Source: Paralvinella palmiformis (taxonomy: Eukaryota; Annelida; Polychaeta; Terebellida; Alvinellidae). From it: a DNA stretch of 64,000 nt. Both the position numbers and the translations under genes were made by a program. Below the pieces are notes generated by a model that had not been told where the DNA came from, ran no database searches, and saw only the letters and a list, made by a program, of their open reading frames with translations. Of this stretch, positions 10,950 to 22,370 are shown piece after piece; positions within the stretch are counted from its first letter, which is position 1; each line of letters starts with the position of its first letter. The stretch covers positions 112,501 through 176,500 of the forward strand of contig JAODUP010000185.1 in NCBI GenBank assembly GCA_025642065.1, read 5' to 3'.

Positions 10950-11950
10950 TAAAACTCCTCTCACTGACTAACTGACTTACTTTTTTACTCACTAACTAAC
11001 TCTCTTACTCTGTCGCTCATCCATTACTACTAATGATGTGAGAGACAGTGAGATGGGGGAGGGAGGGAGAAAGAGAGAGAGAGAGATTAGGTACTCCTAT
11101 ATGTTCAATGATTACTCTAGTAATTCGTAAATTAGCTGACAGGATATGATAGATATGTCTTTAAGCTATTCCTCGACAACTGAGAATTCAAAATTATAAC
11201 CCATCGGAAGTTGACAGTTGTAACCGATTGTTCAGGTCAATCAAACTGTTTATCATACGGTCAACGAAAACGATAGCCTGTTAATCCTAGCAACAATCAT
11301 AAATTATAGAAGAAAGATTTTTATTTTAATATATAATAGTTCAATGTTTCGTGTCATATGTTTAAAGCCATGGGCTCACATGTGTCGTATGTCAGTTGTC
11401 GGTTCCAACATCTGTCAATAAAATAAATACTTCAGACTTATTCAGCTGTATATTCAAGGTAGCACCATCGATAAGGTTATGCAACGTATTCACCGAAAAC
11501 TATGCATCGCACGTTACATGTTAGTACAGTCATGTTAGGAAGTAAAATAAAAAAGCTTAAAATGAGATAATTTTTCCTGAATACTGAATGATAATTTCAA
11601 AGGTCGACATTACCTGCTAATTTTCAAAGCCTTCAATATTCAATATTCAGATGTTTCCCATGCTTCACTGCTTCTTGTATGAAACCAAAGCTGGACTTTA
11701 ATTTTATGGTTATCTTTTAGGCCAACTGTTTGGCTTAGCTATTCCATTGTCATTTTGTTAGCTATAATATGCCAGATAGTATGTGGAGACAAGAATATGG
11801 ACACTGTCTTATCGTTGGGTACCTTTAAATGCAAACAAATATATCATAAAAGAAATAATTACTGGGTAAAATATTAACGTTTTATTTATAAAAGATATTA
11901 CATTAGAGCACATATCTCAATTTATAATGAAACCTATCCACTCATATCCA
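10950..11950 (+). repeat. R1 repeat, array plus most of the body
   Basis: Decayed ACTC/CTGA units (10955-11015) and a GGGA/GA run are followed by GGTACTCCTATATGTTCAATG and the R1 body. Later landmarks are ATGGGCTCACAT, the TTATGGTTATCTTTTAGGCC region, and ATTACTGGG with TTTTATTTATAAAAGATATTA. This is one of the most complete copies, about 1 kb, but it has many internal deletions. Confidence 0.7.
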
Positions 11951-12760
11951 TTTTAAAACATTAACTATGTAAAGGAATTAATGAACACATCAATATGTAT
12001 TTCACCTATGCAAATTATTATTGGAAATCACAAATTAAAGTTATTCAAATTGTTCAGCGAAACAATCGATTTCTGACTTAAACCATGTATTTAAATACTG
12101 TGAATTATATTTTACCGTAACAAAATGTATCTAGATACAAATGTTTTACAGAAAATCTAGTATACAGTAATGAAGATGTATACTGCAGATGCTATAAAAA
12201 GTAAAATGGTAATATGTATTCATTGAATAAGTTAGAGATGTTAGTACTTTTTTTATATTAGCGTGAGATTATAAAAGTATTTTCCTGGCAACTGGACAAC
12301 CTGATTCAAATCTATAAGTCAGAGATATCAAACAAGTAAAAGAAAAATTAAAGAAATTATATTTATTTCAGTTGATTTTATATCTTAAAGCACACGCACA
12401 CAAACATGTACGTGCAGAAGAAAGTTGTCCTTGTAAAACCATTAATTTAAAAAAAAAAACCTTGAACTATAATGTTGTACACAATTAAATACCTGCTTCA
12501 AATTCAACGATTTTGACAAAAAGTATTTAAAACGCATATAAATTTGATCTAACACCAAAACAGCCTTATTTGAGAAAAAACTAATATTATGATCTCGATT
12601 AATGAAAGTAGCTTAGTATTACTTTTTCTTCTAAACCTGTGTACTTTATTAAATGCATTTGACCGATTTTAACTCATCTGATGTGTCTCCACTCAAATCT
12701 TAAGGCGTATCGACTTGATAGAAAAGTTTGCTGTTTAATTCTGTTTTATAAACTAACCTA
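11950..12760. other. AT-rich sequence, nothing recognised
   Basis: I see no repeat landmark and no coding signature in this stretch. Confidence 0.4.
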
Positions 12761-12889
12761 TGCAAAGATGTTTTCACTGATAAATAATATTTATTAATGA
12801 AATATCTTATTACGTTTTACATACATTAGCTGTATCACTGTACAAAGTCTTTGAAAGCTCCTGCTAGTAAAAGCTTTTCAATATTTCAG

Positions 12890-12930
<41 letters not shown>

Positions 12931-12955
12931 TATTATTATTATTATTATTATTACT
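12760..12955 (+). mobile_element. LINE family B 3' end with (ATT)n tail
   Basis: TTTTCACTGATAAATAAT near 12772 and GCTCCTGCTAGTAA at about 12859-12872 match the stop-codon region and 3' UTR of the 39.6 kb LINE, read on its own strand. An ATT tail of roughly 65 bp follows. Only the last ~180 bp of the LINE are present, typical of severe 5' truncation. Confidence 0.7.
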
Positions 12956-13024
12956 TCTACAAATACTACCACTACTTCTACTACTACTACTACTACTACT
13001 ACTTATACTACTACTACTACTACT
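12956..13024. repeat. (ACT)n microsatellite between LINE tail and SINE
   Basis: Imperfect ACT/CTA units join the LINE ATT tail directly to the start of the SINE at 13025. Confidence 0.9.
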
Positions 13025-13250
13025 GGGGCGCCTTCGTTGTCTAGCGGTAGCGTGCTAGACCACAGATCACTACCACCCGTGTTCGATCCCGGCGTGGGCA
13101 TATCTGAAGGTTGTTTCGTCTTTCACTTCGTCTCATTACCTTTGGAAGTCGCTCGGCCCATTTAGCCTACCTTATGCACAAAGGTGGCTGTAAAACATCA
13201 ATCAAAACAATCATCATTACTACTACTACTACTACTACTACTGATGCAGC
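13025..13250 (+). mobile_element. tRNA-derived SINE, family S1, best preserved copy
   Basis: The tRNA-like head (13025-13100) has an A-box-like GTCTAGCGGTAGCGTG at about 13038 and a clear B box GTTCGATCCC at 13081-13090, ending GGCGTGGGCA. The body has TTCGTCTTTCACTTCGTC, TCGGCCCATTTAGCC and TGTAAAACATCAATC, then ATC/ACT triplets. Family members are transcribed by RNA polymerase III and copied by a partner LINE. It resembles a tRNA gene at the 5' end only and should not be annotated as a tRNA. Confidence 0.9.
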
Positions 13251-13539
13251 TTAATTACAGTTTTATCAACTTCAGCTCTAAAACGTTCAACCAATAAGTT
13301 AACGGTCATTTGTTAATACAACATATTAGGAAAGTTTTAATTATAAATACAATGGATACAAGCATGATTTACATATCATGTCATATGCACGAATAATTTC
13401 ATATTAATAGTTATATCTGAATACAGCGTCAGCTAGAAAGCAAACATTTTAACTTAGCATGTAATATGTATTTGTCATAATAACTTATCGTGGAATAAAT
13501 TATATGTTTTCATCAGAGCAGTAAAAACTTTAATAAAAA

Positions 13540-13990
13540 AGTGGGGTATGACGAATTAGTAGCTTATTCGAAGTGGTTTAGTGGTCCATTTAAGCTCCCA
13601 TTTACATTTATTTATACAAGGAAAACAGGCTTAATATGATGTTTTTACGGTCCCAGCAGCAAAAAATCATTATAATTGGGCTGGTCATAACGAAATTCCA
13701 GGTTAGAATTTGATTTGCTGTATTTTTAATTGACTGTCCAGAGACTAAAATGCGATCAAGTTGATAATTGCAATCTTTAAGGCAATAATGATTTTATATA
13801 AAATGAGAATGGTGTTTAGCTGAGTTGTGATTGTTTAAAAAAAACTTGACCGGTGTAAACCAGTATCTATTGATAAAGATTCCAAATGAAATCTAAAACA
13901 CCAATTCCGAACTAATACGTGTTTCAGGTAGCACACTGTCAATACTGTTTAAAAAAAGATGTCTTGGCGGGAAAGCTCGTGGAATATCAC
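13540..13990 (+). pseudogene. Tigger/pogo-like DNA transposon remnant
   Basis: The left end contains TATGACGAATTAG, TTCGAAGTGGTTT and GGTCCCAGCAGC, shared with the element at 35.4 kb. At 13857 a frame gives KPVSIDKDSK then a stop. At 13927, in another frame, it reads GSTLSILFKKR, which fits the second helix-turn-helix half of pogo/Tigger (CENP-B-like) DNA-binding domains. No DDE catalytic domain can be read. The right end is not identified. Confidence 0.6.
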
Positions 13991-14138
13991 AATAACTGAT
14001 ATGCAGAGTGATGTTGACAAAGGTATGTCATTCTACAAACTGCTGCATAATAAGTCATTAGTTCTAATGATTTATCTGTGTCATGGTGGTAAAAGGTTAA
14101 AAAAGAGTGTGAGCATTCCACCTTATGCTAACATAACT

Positions 14139-14173
<35 letters not shown>

Positions 14174-14690
14174 GGGGGTTGATAATAAGTACAACATCAA
14201 AACCAAGACGCTTCAAAGGAATCAGACAATACTCCACCCCTTATCGTAGCAACAAAAGGCACAGATGACATATTCACAATTTTCGAAGTGGGTCCACCAG
14301 ACACATAAATTCGCTTCCCAAAACATAAGATTACCACCCCTTTAGATAAGTAATTGTTGTGGTTCTTCCAACAGAACAGGAATGTGTTTGTTCCGTGTCT
14401 ACTAAGGTATTGTTTTAATTTTCATCAATTATCGCCCGTAGGTCGATTGCTAATATTGGACACATAGGTTTGAAAACTTGGATATTTTGAAATACTATTT
14501 TTGGCTATGGACGTTTGTTCAGTCTTGCTACTCGGATTAGCTATGGTGAAATAATCGTTCAGTAGACTACCCTTCATTCCCTATAAATAAATATTGATGG
14601 TTTTTCATTCTATGTACCAGTACTTTATGAGAAACTAATACAAAACACGCATAGACAGCCATCCATAATCACATCTACAATTGTATTGAG
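13990..14690. other. Sequence with a (GA)n run, nothing else recognised
   Basis: GA repeats at 14140-14171. The surrounding frame at 13959-14249 runs through the repeat and is not credible as a gene. Confidence 0.4.
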
Positions 14691-15235
14691 TGGTCAGTGA
14701 GTGCGTGAGTGAGTGAGTATATCTGTATGTACTTGCGTTTGTGCATGCGTGCATATGTGCGTGTGAGTGATTTAGTGAGTGAGTAAAAGGGTGAGTGAAT
14801 GGGTGAGTCAGTGAGTCAGTCAGTCAGTGCGTGGGTGGGTGCGTAGGTTATTGATGTGAGTGAGTGAGTTAGGCAAGTAAGTGAGTGAGTGAGGGAGGGA
14901 TTGAGTTGAGTGAGCGAGTGAAAGAGTGAAGGAAAGAGTGAATGAGTGAGTGAGTGAGTGAGTGAGTGAGTTGAGTGAGTCAGTCAGTCAGTCAGTCAGT
15001 CAGTCAGTCAGTCAGTTAGTCAGTCAGTGAGATAATGAGTCAGTCACTCACTCAATCACTTAGTCTGCGAGTCAGTCAATCAGTCAATTAGTCAGTTTTT
15101 TGTCAGTCAGATGGTCATTTATTCAATCAGTCAATCAGTCCAGCAGTTTGTAAGTCATTCAGTCAGCCATTAAGACAGTTAATCAGCCAGTTAGTCAGTT
15201 GGTCAGTCAGGTAGTTAGTCAATTTATAGGTCAGT
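14690..15235. repeat. Degenerate (GAGT)/(CAGT)n array
   Basis: Roughly 540 bp of decayed 4-bp units: GAGT-type up to about 14975, then CAGT-type. Cleaner runs are at 14943-14968 and 14979-15015. The same GAGT-to-CAGT order is seen in the array ending at 57188. Confidence 0.9.
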
Positions 15236-15720
15236 CAGTGTACAACTTACTTTTCTGAAGAATGTTATCAAAGCTGTGTATTCTAGATTAAGTTAATTCA
15301 GTATTCTCCTGCATACATAAATGGACTCTTTGTTTGTATGTAATATGTGTGTGTACGTTTAAATGTCAGGATATGGAAATATGATCATATACAATTAGAA
15401 ACATTATTCAACAAACTTCTTCAGTCACAGTAGTACTCTATACCTAAATTAATATTTGCCCGATAAAATAAACATTTATTTACAGGTGGATTGTTCTAGA
15501 GGCGATCTGTTCACGTAGTCTCCTATTGTTATCCTACACGATTTATAATGAGAGGTTGTTTCTGTTTTGTTCTAATATATCTGAAATGATATCTTGAAAT
15601 GCCTTATCACTAGTGATACTGATAATATGTAATATAATTGCACTCTTTTTTAAAAATCATCATATATAGTTACCCTTCTAGAAACAACACAATTTCCTTC
15701 ACCTATTTCATCTACTTTGG
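15235..15720. other. AT-rich sequence, nothing recognised
   Basis: No gene seen. TGTATGTAATATGTGTGTGTACG at 15336-15358 (partly quoted elsewhere as a shared flank) loosely resembles sequence after other tetranucleotide arrays. Confidence 0.35.
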
Positions 15721-15880
15721 AATGAATTGTGAGAGACGACGCACATAAAAAGAATATGATTCGGCTAAAAGCATAAATGTTTTATATTTTATGGTTCATT
15801 GCGTCTAGAATATTTTCCATTTAGATAATTAACTTTGGGTGGCTTTAACACTTTGGCTATTATCTTCATAGTAGAAATAT
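15720..15880 (+). repeat. R1 repeat, short partial copy
   Basis: GGAATGAATTGTGAGAG, AAGAATATGATTCGGCT, AGCATAAATGTTTTATATTT and TAATTAACTTTGGGTGGCTTT follow the order of the R1 3' half seen at 9.4-9.6 kb. Confidence 0.5.
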
Positions 15881-17270
15881 CATACAAGACATTGTGTTAT
15901 TTAGGTTTGTTTTGGTTGGGGGATTTTTGTGGTATAGAGAAATTAATGTGTTATCGATTGATATATAATTGCAAGTTTGAATTCTGGTTTAGCCTCAAAC
16001 ATCCCACAGACACGGATACCATCAGGATTCCGATCCTGGTCAAGAGATTTACATAGCACACCTTTATCACCTGTGCTATAGGGACACGCCTAACAGTACA
16101 ACTGAAGAAATATGAGGAATATGTTTATTTTATAATTACCAGTCTATTCATATACCATGATTACAACAAAACATTAGAAGAGCAAGTTAGTTACCACTAG
16201 TAAGTGATTTTACTCTTCAATCAGTCAGTTATTTTAGTCTGTCAATCAGCCATTAAAGCATAAATACAGGCATACATTATTAATAATATATTCCTATGAT
16301 TAATATGGTAATGATGATGATGATGATGATGATGTTGTTTTTAATGATCACGATATTCATCATCATCATCATCAACATCCTCACCATCATAGATAAGATA
16401 TTACATATGTATATATAGTTTGGTGTACTGAAAGTTTGGATAACTTAAATATGTTGGCTACAAGCATTCACTATTCCGGTCCAATTACCTACAGCTTTCT
16501 AAATGATATTTCATATATCTTTTTGCTTTGAAGACAACTAGATCTACTTACCATAACTAAATATGCAAATGGTCAATACTTTTTTATATTATCAAATAAC
16601 AAATGCATATTTCCTCTCCACTTTTCTTATCTCTCGAGATTTACACTGGAATGCTTTAGAGCTACCTCTAACACTAGTGTTTACGATATGATGGCGTTCA
16701 TTTGTATCAACTCTAGCGCCTAAGAACATTTTCCAGTCAGTTTACATGTCACAGGGGGACAGAATACTTATTTAAAACGCAATTAATTAAAATATCTTTA
16801 CCCTAAAATAAGGTAACTGTGACAGTAGTTAATATATTTGTTAATATGATGCAATTAATAGCTCAAAATGCTTAATATTGTATATTTGCATGTGATAAGT
16901 TAAACTTATGTCATGGCCATTTAATTATTATAATTATTTCATATCGGTTAGTTAAACAAAAATCGAATGTGGAAATTATCATACCAGTAGTTTACTTTCA
17001 TATGACAAGTAGTATTATAAATATTTCTTATAAAAGGAACTGTCAGAAGAAAATCCAATTATATTTATTAAAACAAAAAATACTACATGAAATACATAAC
17101 TGTTACTTCCATAATTACTTTATAATCATATTTAGCCATTTTAATCCACAAATTATTTATAATAATAAATGATAATTCCGAATTTTATTTGACAATTGTG
17201 TCTAATGTTTAAACTTGTTAACAAATAAAAGCTTTAAAATATAAAATACAAAATATACGTAAATCCTCTC
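15880..17270. other. AT-rich sequence with a (GAT)n run; no gene
   Basis: GAT triplets at 16310-16334 and CAT triplets at 16356-16373 are separated by about 20 bp, so they could pair. The segment 16215-16400 loosely matches 24300-24490. A BspI-like coding signal is absent and frames are short and AT-rich. Confidence 0.4.
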
Positions 17271-17395
17271 TGTCGGTCTGTGTCTTCCTCACACACAATC
17301 ACTGCCATTTGTATATGTCAGGTACTCTGTCGAAGTTCAGTGAACTGTTTAAAGTCGAAGCATCAACTATGAACAGTAAAACAAAATTCAAAAAT
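17270..17395 (+). repeat. R3 repeat, short partial copy
   Basis: TCTTCCTCACACACAATCAC, TGCCATTTGTATATGTCAGG and TTCAGTGAACTG match the 3' part of R3 at 5.3 kb and 31.2 kb. Confidence 0.6.
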
Positions 17396-17431
17396 GTCTT
17401 CTTTAATGTGTAATGTCATTCCTTTTCACTA

Positions 17432-17504
17432 TGATGATGATGATGATGATGATGATGATTGGTGTTTTACAGCCACGTTTGTGCACATGGTAGGCTAAAT
17501 GGGC
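17432..17504 (-). mobile_element. SINE S1, 3' tail fragment
   Basis: A GAT run at 17432-17458 is followed by TTGGTGTTTTACAGCCACG and GTGCACATGGTAGGCTAAAT, the shared 3' end of S1. The tRNA head is missing. R1 sequence begins immediately after. Confidence 0.85.
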
Positions 17505-17514
17505 AGGCCTTTTT

Positions 17515-18320
17515 ACTATGTATAGTACGTCTCACCTATATGTTCTAGGTGGCATCACCCCAAAGTTATCTACCTGAATTGTGTATTAATAAATAAAAGT
17601 TAAATAAGTCTCTCTGATTATTAAATGGCAGTGCACGAGCCATGATTAATGGCTGACGTTCTAAAGATTCAACTTTTTATTTTGCATATCATAACCAATC
17701 CTGTGCGTACAGATTTCAGCATACTTGTCAAGGTAATAACAGCAGAATAATTTCTCATTTTAGTCGATTTATCATTGATGTGCCACGTGTTGTGTATTCA
17801 TCGTAGAGCTATACTACTCACGGTTTTGCTGACCTTTGTTAGGTGCTCATTTAAAATGCAATCGAGTCGAACATATAAGTTCTGAAACAAATTGGCCGTA
17901 CGCCAATCTACCGCAGATAGAGTCAATGTAATAATCTTTATTTATTGCGGAAATCACTATACGGAATGAACTATAGAAACCACAAAATAAAGCAAGGATT
18001 CGGATAATAACATAAAGAGTTATATATATCCCTCGGTTTTGCAGACCGTGTCATGGTTCAGTGCTTGTGGTATGAGTTCCAGGTTTGACTCAGATTTTTA
18101 TGATTAAACTTAGACCACCTTTGAAGCAACCTCGCCTTTGTATGATCTTTATATTTGATACATCATAAATAACAATAAATGGAGAAGTGAATATGTAATT
18201 GATCCTATCATTAAGTTATCTTGAAAGCGGACAAATATAATTGTGATATCTTGTATGTATGACATTTTCAACAAAATTTAATTATGAAATGGAATAAGTG
18301 ACCATGTTGTGACATGTTAA
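17515..18320 (+). repeat. R1 repeat, 3' portion
   Basis: Matches 8795-9800 with GATTATTAAATGGCAGT, AAAATGCAATCGAGTCGAA, TTTATTGCGGAAATCACTA, CGGAATGAACTATAGAAACC and GTATGAGTTCCAGGTTTGAC in order. The segment is non-coding. Confidence 0.75.
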
Positions 18321-18906
18321 AGACGGAACAAATTCATAGACAGCGCATTAATGTACGCATCCAAAACACAGCCAATAAAGATAGTATATCAAATATTTAA
18401 TATAAATGCATATTTAAATATTGTAAATATCTATATTTCATATGCCCCATAGATATTTCATGCATAACAGATGCATACGTATACACTTTTATACTATTAT
18501 GACACTTTCTAGTTGGTGATCCACAGAAGAAAATGAATCAACCCAGTGGAAATTAAATCTACGATCTATAAAAAAGTAAGAGAAGCCTGGCTGCCGATGA
18601 CCTTTAAATAAGAATTCAGGTATTCCATATTCTGTAAAATTAGATCAATGTAAAATAAGCTGATCCCATCTAAATTGTTAAACGTTGATAAGACTCTAGA
18701 GAATGCCATCTTTTATTTTCATCTACAAATATTTCCCTGTTGAATTTATCATAGGCATTATATGAAATATAACTAAGAAAGTTTGTTAAAATATGAAATA
18801 ATTCATATACAAATGTCATAATTTCGCATAAACTTTATATTGTAAATTTAGTTGTTAGTTTAAATTATACATACAAACAGAATCCACAATTACAAAATGA
18901 AAAGGC
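18320..18906. other. AT-rich sequence, nothing recognised
   Basis: No gene, clear repeat family or microsatellite stands out. Confidence 0.4.
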
Positions 18907-19320
18907 CTAAAAGACTGAGTGAGTAATTGAGTGAGTGGGTAGATGAGTGAGTGAGTGGGTGAGTCGATCAGTCACTCAGTTACTTAGTCACTCAGTCACT
19001 CAGTTACTCATTCAGTCAGTGCGTATATCAGTTTGTTAGTGATTCATTCAGGTAGATATGCTGTCATTCAGTCATTCAATAAGTCAGTCAGTTAGTTAGA
19101 CAATTAACCAGTCAGCAGTCAACACGTCAATCAGTCTCACAATAGGTCCATCAATCTGTCAGACAGTTCATCAGTCAGTAACTTAGTCGGGCAGTTACTT
19201 GGTCGGTCAATACATTAGTCACCCAGTCAGTCAGTAAGATACCATTACTAAGTGAGTAAATGCTTGAACGAGTGAGTGAGTTAGTGAGTGGGTGAATGAG
19301 TGAGTGAGTGACAGAGAATG
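18907..19320. repeat. Degenerate GAGT/CAGT array
   Basis: About 410 bp of heavily mutated 4-bp units that change from GAGT to CAGT and back to GAGT at the end. It follows R1 sequence at a distance of about 600 bp. Confidence 0.85.
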
Positions 19321-19745
19321 TGGGAGTGATGTTAGCGTGCCATAATGTTTATCCAATTTAAAAAGAACGAAATGAGATTAACTACAGCAACTAAAATAAA
19401 GGCATAAATAATTAAAATGCTATATTTGTGGTTATTTATATGTCATATTTATATCTTGTCCATTCCATTATGTTTATGCTAGATAATATACAAAATGCCT
19501 GTAACAAGGTAAATCTCGTAGATGTAGGAAGCTTACATTATCTCTGTGCAAGATTATACAAAAAACATTGTTCAGCGACCTTTCTTATTTAGGGCTCTTA
19601 ATAAGGTAGATAATTTAGACGCAGGAAATGTATATCTTTGCTTACATGCATTTATTGTAGGGAGTGAAAAACACATATAGCCAAGTAATATATTCATATT
19701 AGTTAACCTGAAATTATAAGGTTAGTTTATACCTTCTTCTTGGGT
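19320..19745. other. AT-rich sequence, nothing recognised
   Basis: No coding signature. It lies just downstream, in transcription sense, of the LINE fragment. Confidence 0.35.
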
Positions 19746-20560
19746 GTATAAGGTTTCTTACACAGGTTCCTCCAAGTACTGAGTAACTGTCACATAACGT
19801 GCCTGATATGACTAATAGTACGAAATTAGTAATATCAAGAATTTCATATTGGATGTGCTTCCCTGTTCCTGGTCAGGGAAGTATATAACTACGTTTTCAC
19901 TGACTTAGCTACGCAGACAGTTTTCTTGAGTTATCCTCACCTGGTGTTGTGATCTGAAGATAATGAATACTCTCTTTTAGAGGATCAACATAGGCATATT
20001 TACACTCATCCAGGCTCTGATATCAGCCAAACAAGCTTATAGTTTCATTGAGACGTCTAGACAAGTTTTGTTTTAACATAAACTTGACTATCTTCTGCAT
20101 AACAATAATAGAGCTTATGCATTTCATCAATTAGTTGTAAGATCAAATAGTAAGTACGTGGTCCCATTACCAATCCTCGAGGTACCCCAAATATCAGACA
20201 CTTGCCTTCTGAGGTGCTAACTCCGACTGCAACACACTGAAATGAGTCACTCAAGTAGGTTTGGACCCAGGAGAGGGCACTTCTGGTCACTTCAAAGGAG
20301 TATTCGAGAACCTTTTCAACGAAAGTATGATCACTGACATCAGCAGCATCAGACAAGTCAACCATAACTAGTCTAGCCATACACTTGTTATCTAATACTT
20401 CACCAATGTCATGATAGGCCTTCAGGAGCGCGATCTCAATAGAGTGACTTTTACGGTAAGCGGACTGGATATTGTCAAAATGTCTGTGAGTACTCGAGTA
20501 AGTTTTCAGACGCTTAGCAGCTACATTCTCAAGGACATTATGCTAAAACGATACATCATA
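19745..20560 (-). pseudogene. LINE reverse transcriptase pseudogene, family A
   Basis: On the minus strand the frame reads HNVLENVAAKRLK, then QSAYRKSHSIEIALLKAYHD, MARLVMVDLSDAADVSDHTF, ALSWVQTYLSD and GVPRGLVMGP. The catalytic box is YAEDSQ instead of YADDTQ, so the second Asp pair is broken. Past 20057 it continues in other frames with ACLADIRAWMSVNM and FRSQHQVRIT. These match the family copy at 22.4-23.5 kb (ACLADISTWMSANM, FNSQHQGRMN). A stop precedes HNVLEN at the 5' end, and frameshifts follow. It is an L2/CR1-like RT by the SAYRK, GVP.G...GP and YADDTQ-type motifs, and dead. Confidence 0.92.
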
Positions 20561-20635
20561 CCAAACAGTATCACGTATAGGGAATATATGGAAATTAGAT
20601 TAGCTTTTTATTATCTTGAAAGAGAGTAAATACTA

Positions 20636-20740
20636 TGAGGACATTTTGTAAAAGGAACTATTACTGGGGAATTACATTAATGTTTTATTTAAAATAATAT
20701 ATTAGTTAAGTTAAAATACCTCAATTTTAATAAAACTTAA
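20636..20740 (+). repeat. R1 repeat, 3'-terminal fragment
   Basis: ATTACTGGGGAATTACATTA and TTTTATTTAAAATAATATAT match the R1 end at 9.74-9.78 kb and 11.87 kb. It lies just beyond the 5' end of the LINE fragment, which may have inserted into R1. Confidence 0.6.
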
Positions 20741-20811
20741 CCCCTAAATGAATAAGTGAATTTATATGAATTTCATCAATGTGCTACATATATCTATATG
20801 ATTCGAATTGA

Positions 20812-20826
20812 ATGTGTGTGTGTGTA

Positions 20827-20867
<41 letters not shown>

Positions 20868-20905
20868 CTGTGTCTGTGTGTCTGTGTGTGTGTGTGTTTT
20901 TCTGT
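20812..20905. repeat. (TG)n microsatellite
   Basis: TG repeats with TA, TT and TC interruptions. Frames through it are Cys-Val repeats. Confidence 0.95.
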
Positions 20906-21123
20906 CTCTCTGTGTGTTCCCAGAGCCATCCGACAAAAGAGCCCAATTTCTTTACTTGCGAAATCATTGTTTTATCAAATTCTCTTCCTACAGTATAGTG
21001 TCCATGTAAAAAATATTCACAATCAAATCAAATTCACCTTATTCAATCCATTCACCTAAGATAAAAAAGTAAACTGTTTACTCGTTAGGTTTGTTTTTAA
21101 TTCTAAACCATTAGTTATATAGG

Positions 21124-21126
<3 letters not shown>

Positions 21127-21178
<52 letters not shown>
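21127..21178. repeat. (TA)n microsatellite
   Basis: A clean TA tract of about 52 bp. Confidence 0.95.
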
Positions 21179-21182
<4 letters not shown>

Positions 21183-22370
21183 ACCTTCTTATTTGATGTT
21201 AACGAATACATACCCATCTTCATTAGATCTTCGCATTAATTTCACTGAGTAATTATAAAAAAAGGAGGAAATAGCGTTTTGCACTTTTCTAATTTTTATC
21301 CCACCATCAAAATGTTTAATGTAATAATTAGTCGTTTTTAGTTTAGATTCTTATTATTGCTTGGTTTACTTCATTTATGTAAGGTGTGTGTTAATTGATT
21401 CATAAAGCTATGATGTTTACAGTAACAATAGTAGCTGCTGTCAGAGAAATATGTTTTGTAACCAGTCTGATATTAGTTCTTCTTGGCGTATTATTATTTC
21501 CAAAAGAAAACAAAAACTATTTTGATTTGCACAGCGTACTATCCATCACACTAATTTGACTTATATATTAAAACTATCGGGTTATATTTCATTCAGCCTG
21601 CAGCTTACGCACATTCATCATTTCCTAACCACGAGAATGCTCCACTAGCTCCTGATTAATATTACTTGCTGACTAATGGGCAAGCTCTAATTATGGTAGT
21701 TCAATATAACACGGTATTACCATTCGGCAATCATCTCTTACTTTATGGGTTCGTCGGTTTGGAATGATTGTTTTAAGGAAATTCATTTTTGGAAGCAATT
21801 GCTATGTTGTTTTGTTTGTGTTAATTAGAAACTTGTTTGTACTATAATGGCTTAACTATTTTATTAAGAGAATGAGTTTCAATGGAAAAATAGCAATTAT
21901 TTTTATTTTTATCTAGTATTACTTTCTTATAACAATAAGCTTTATTCATCAGGTTTTAGTATTGCAATGTTTCACCGTATCTAGCTTTGAGGACAGACAC
22001 ATTAACGTGTTATTATATCATAAACCAGTTTAATCTTTTATTCCACATCGGAAATTGCTTGGTTCCCATAAACTACTATTGAGATAAACACTTTCCTAAA
22101 ATTGCACAATTGGTTTGCATAAAATTTACAGCTATTTAATCTAATCCTAACAATACAACTGTTTGTGACATACTTCATCCATCGTCTAAACGCTCACCTA
22201 AATATGGGAGTATGAACATCAACTCTTACTACTTCTTAAATGTGACCCCTTCAGTTGTACACGTTGTTCGCTTGTCAAACAAAACTAATCAGTAATTAAT
22301 ATTTTTCACCAAAGGATGCATCACAATCAGCTTTGTTTGCGTATATTAACTACACGTGCCTATTATTCCG
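21179..22370. other. Repeat-poor AT-rich sequence, nothing recognised
   Basis: No reading frame or mapped repeat landmark. The part at 21580-21790 is more balanced in composition and contains several TAAT-core motifs (CTGATTAATATTA, CTAATTATGG). Confidence 0.35.

Noticed and set aside
13025..13100. A tRNA gene
   Set aside because: A and B boxes are present, but the cloverleaf is imperfect, and the same sequence with a long 3' body and ATC tail recurs in other copies. It is the head of a SINE.
13959..14249. A 96-codon gene with an Arg-Glu repeat
   Set aside because: It runs through a GA microsatellite and starts in Tigger-like transposase debris. No conserved domain is visible.
20411..20629. 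A 72-codon plus-strand gene
   Set aside because: It is the antisense of the LINE segment containing QSAYRK on the minus strand.
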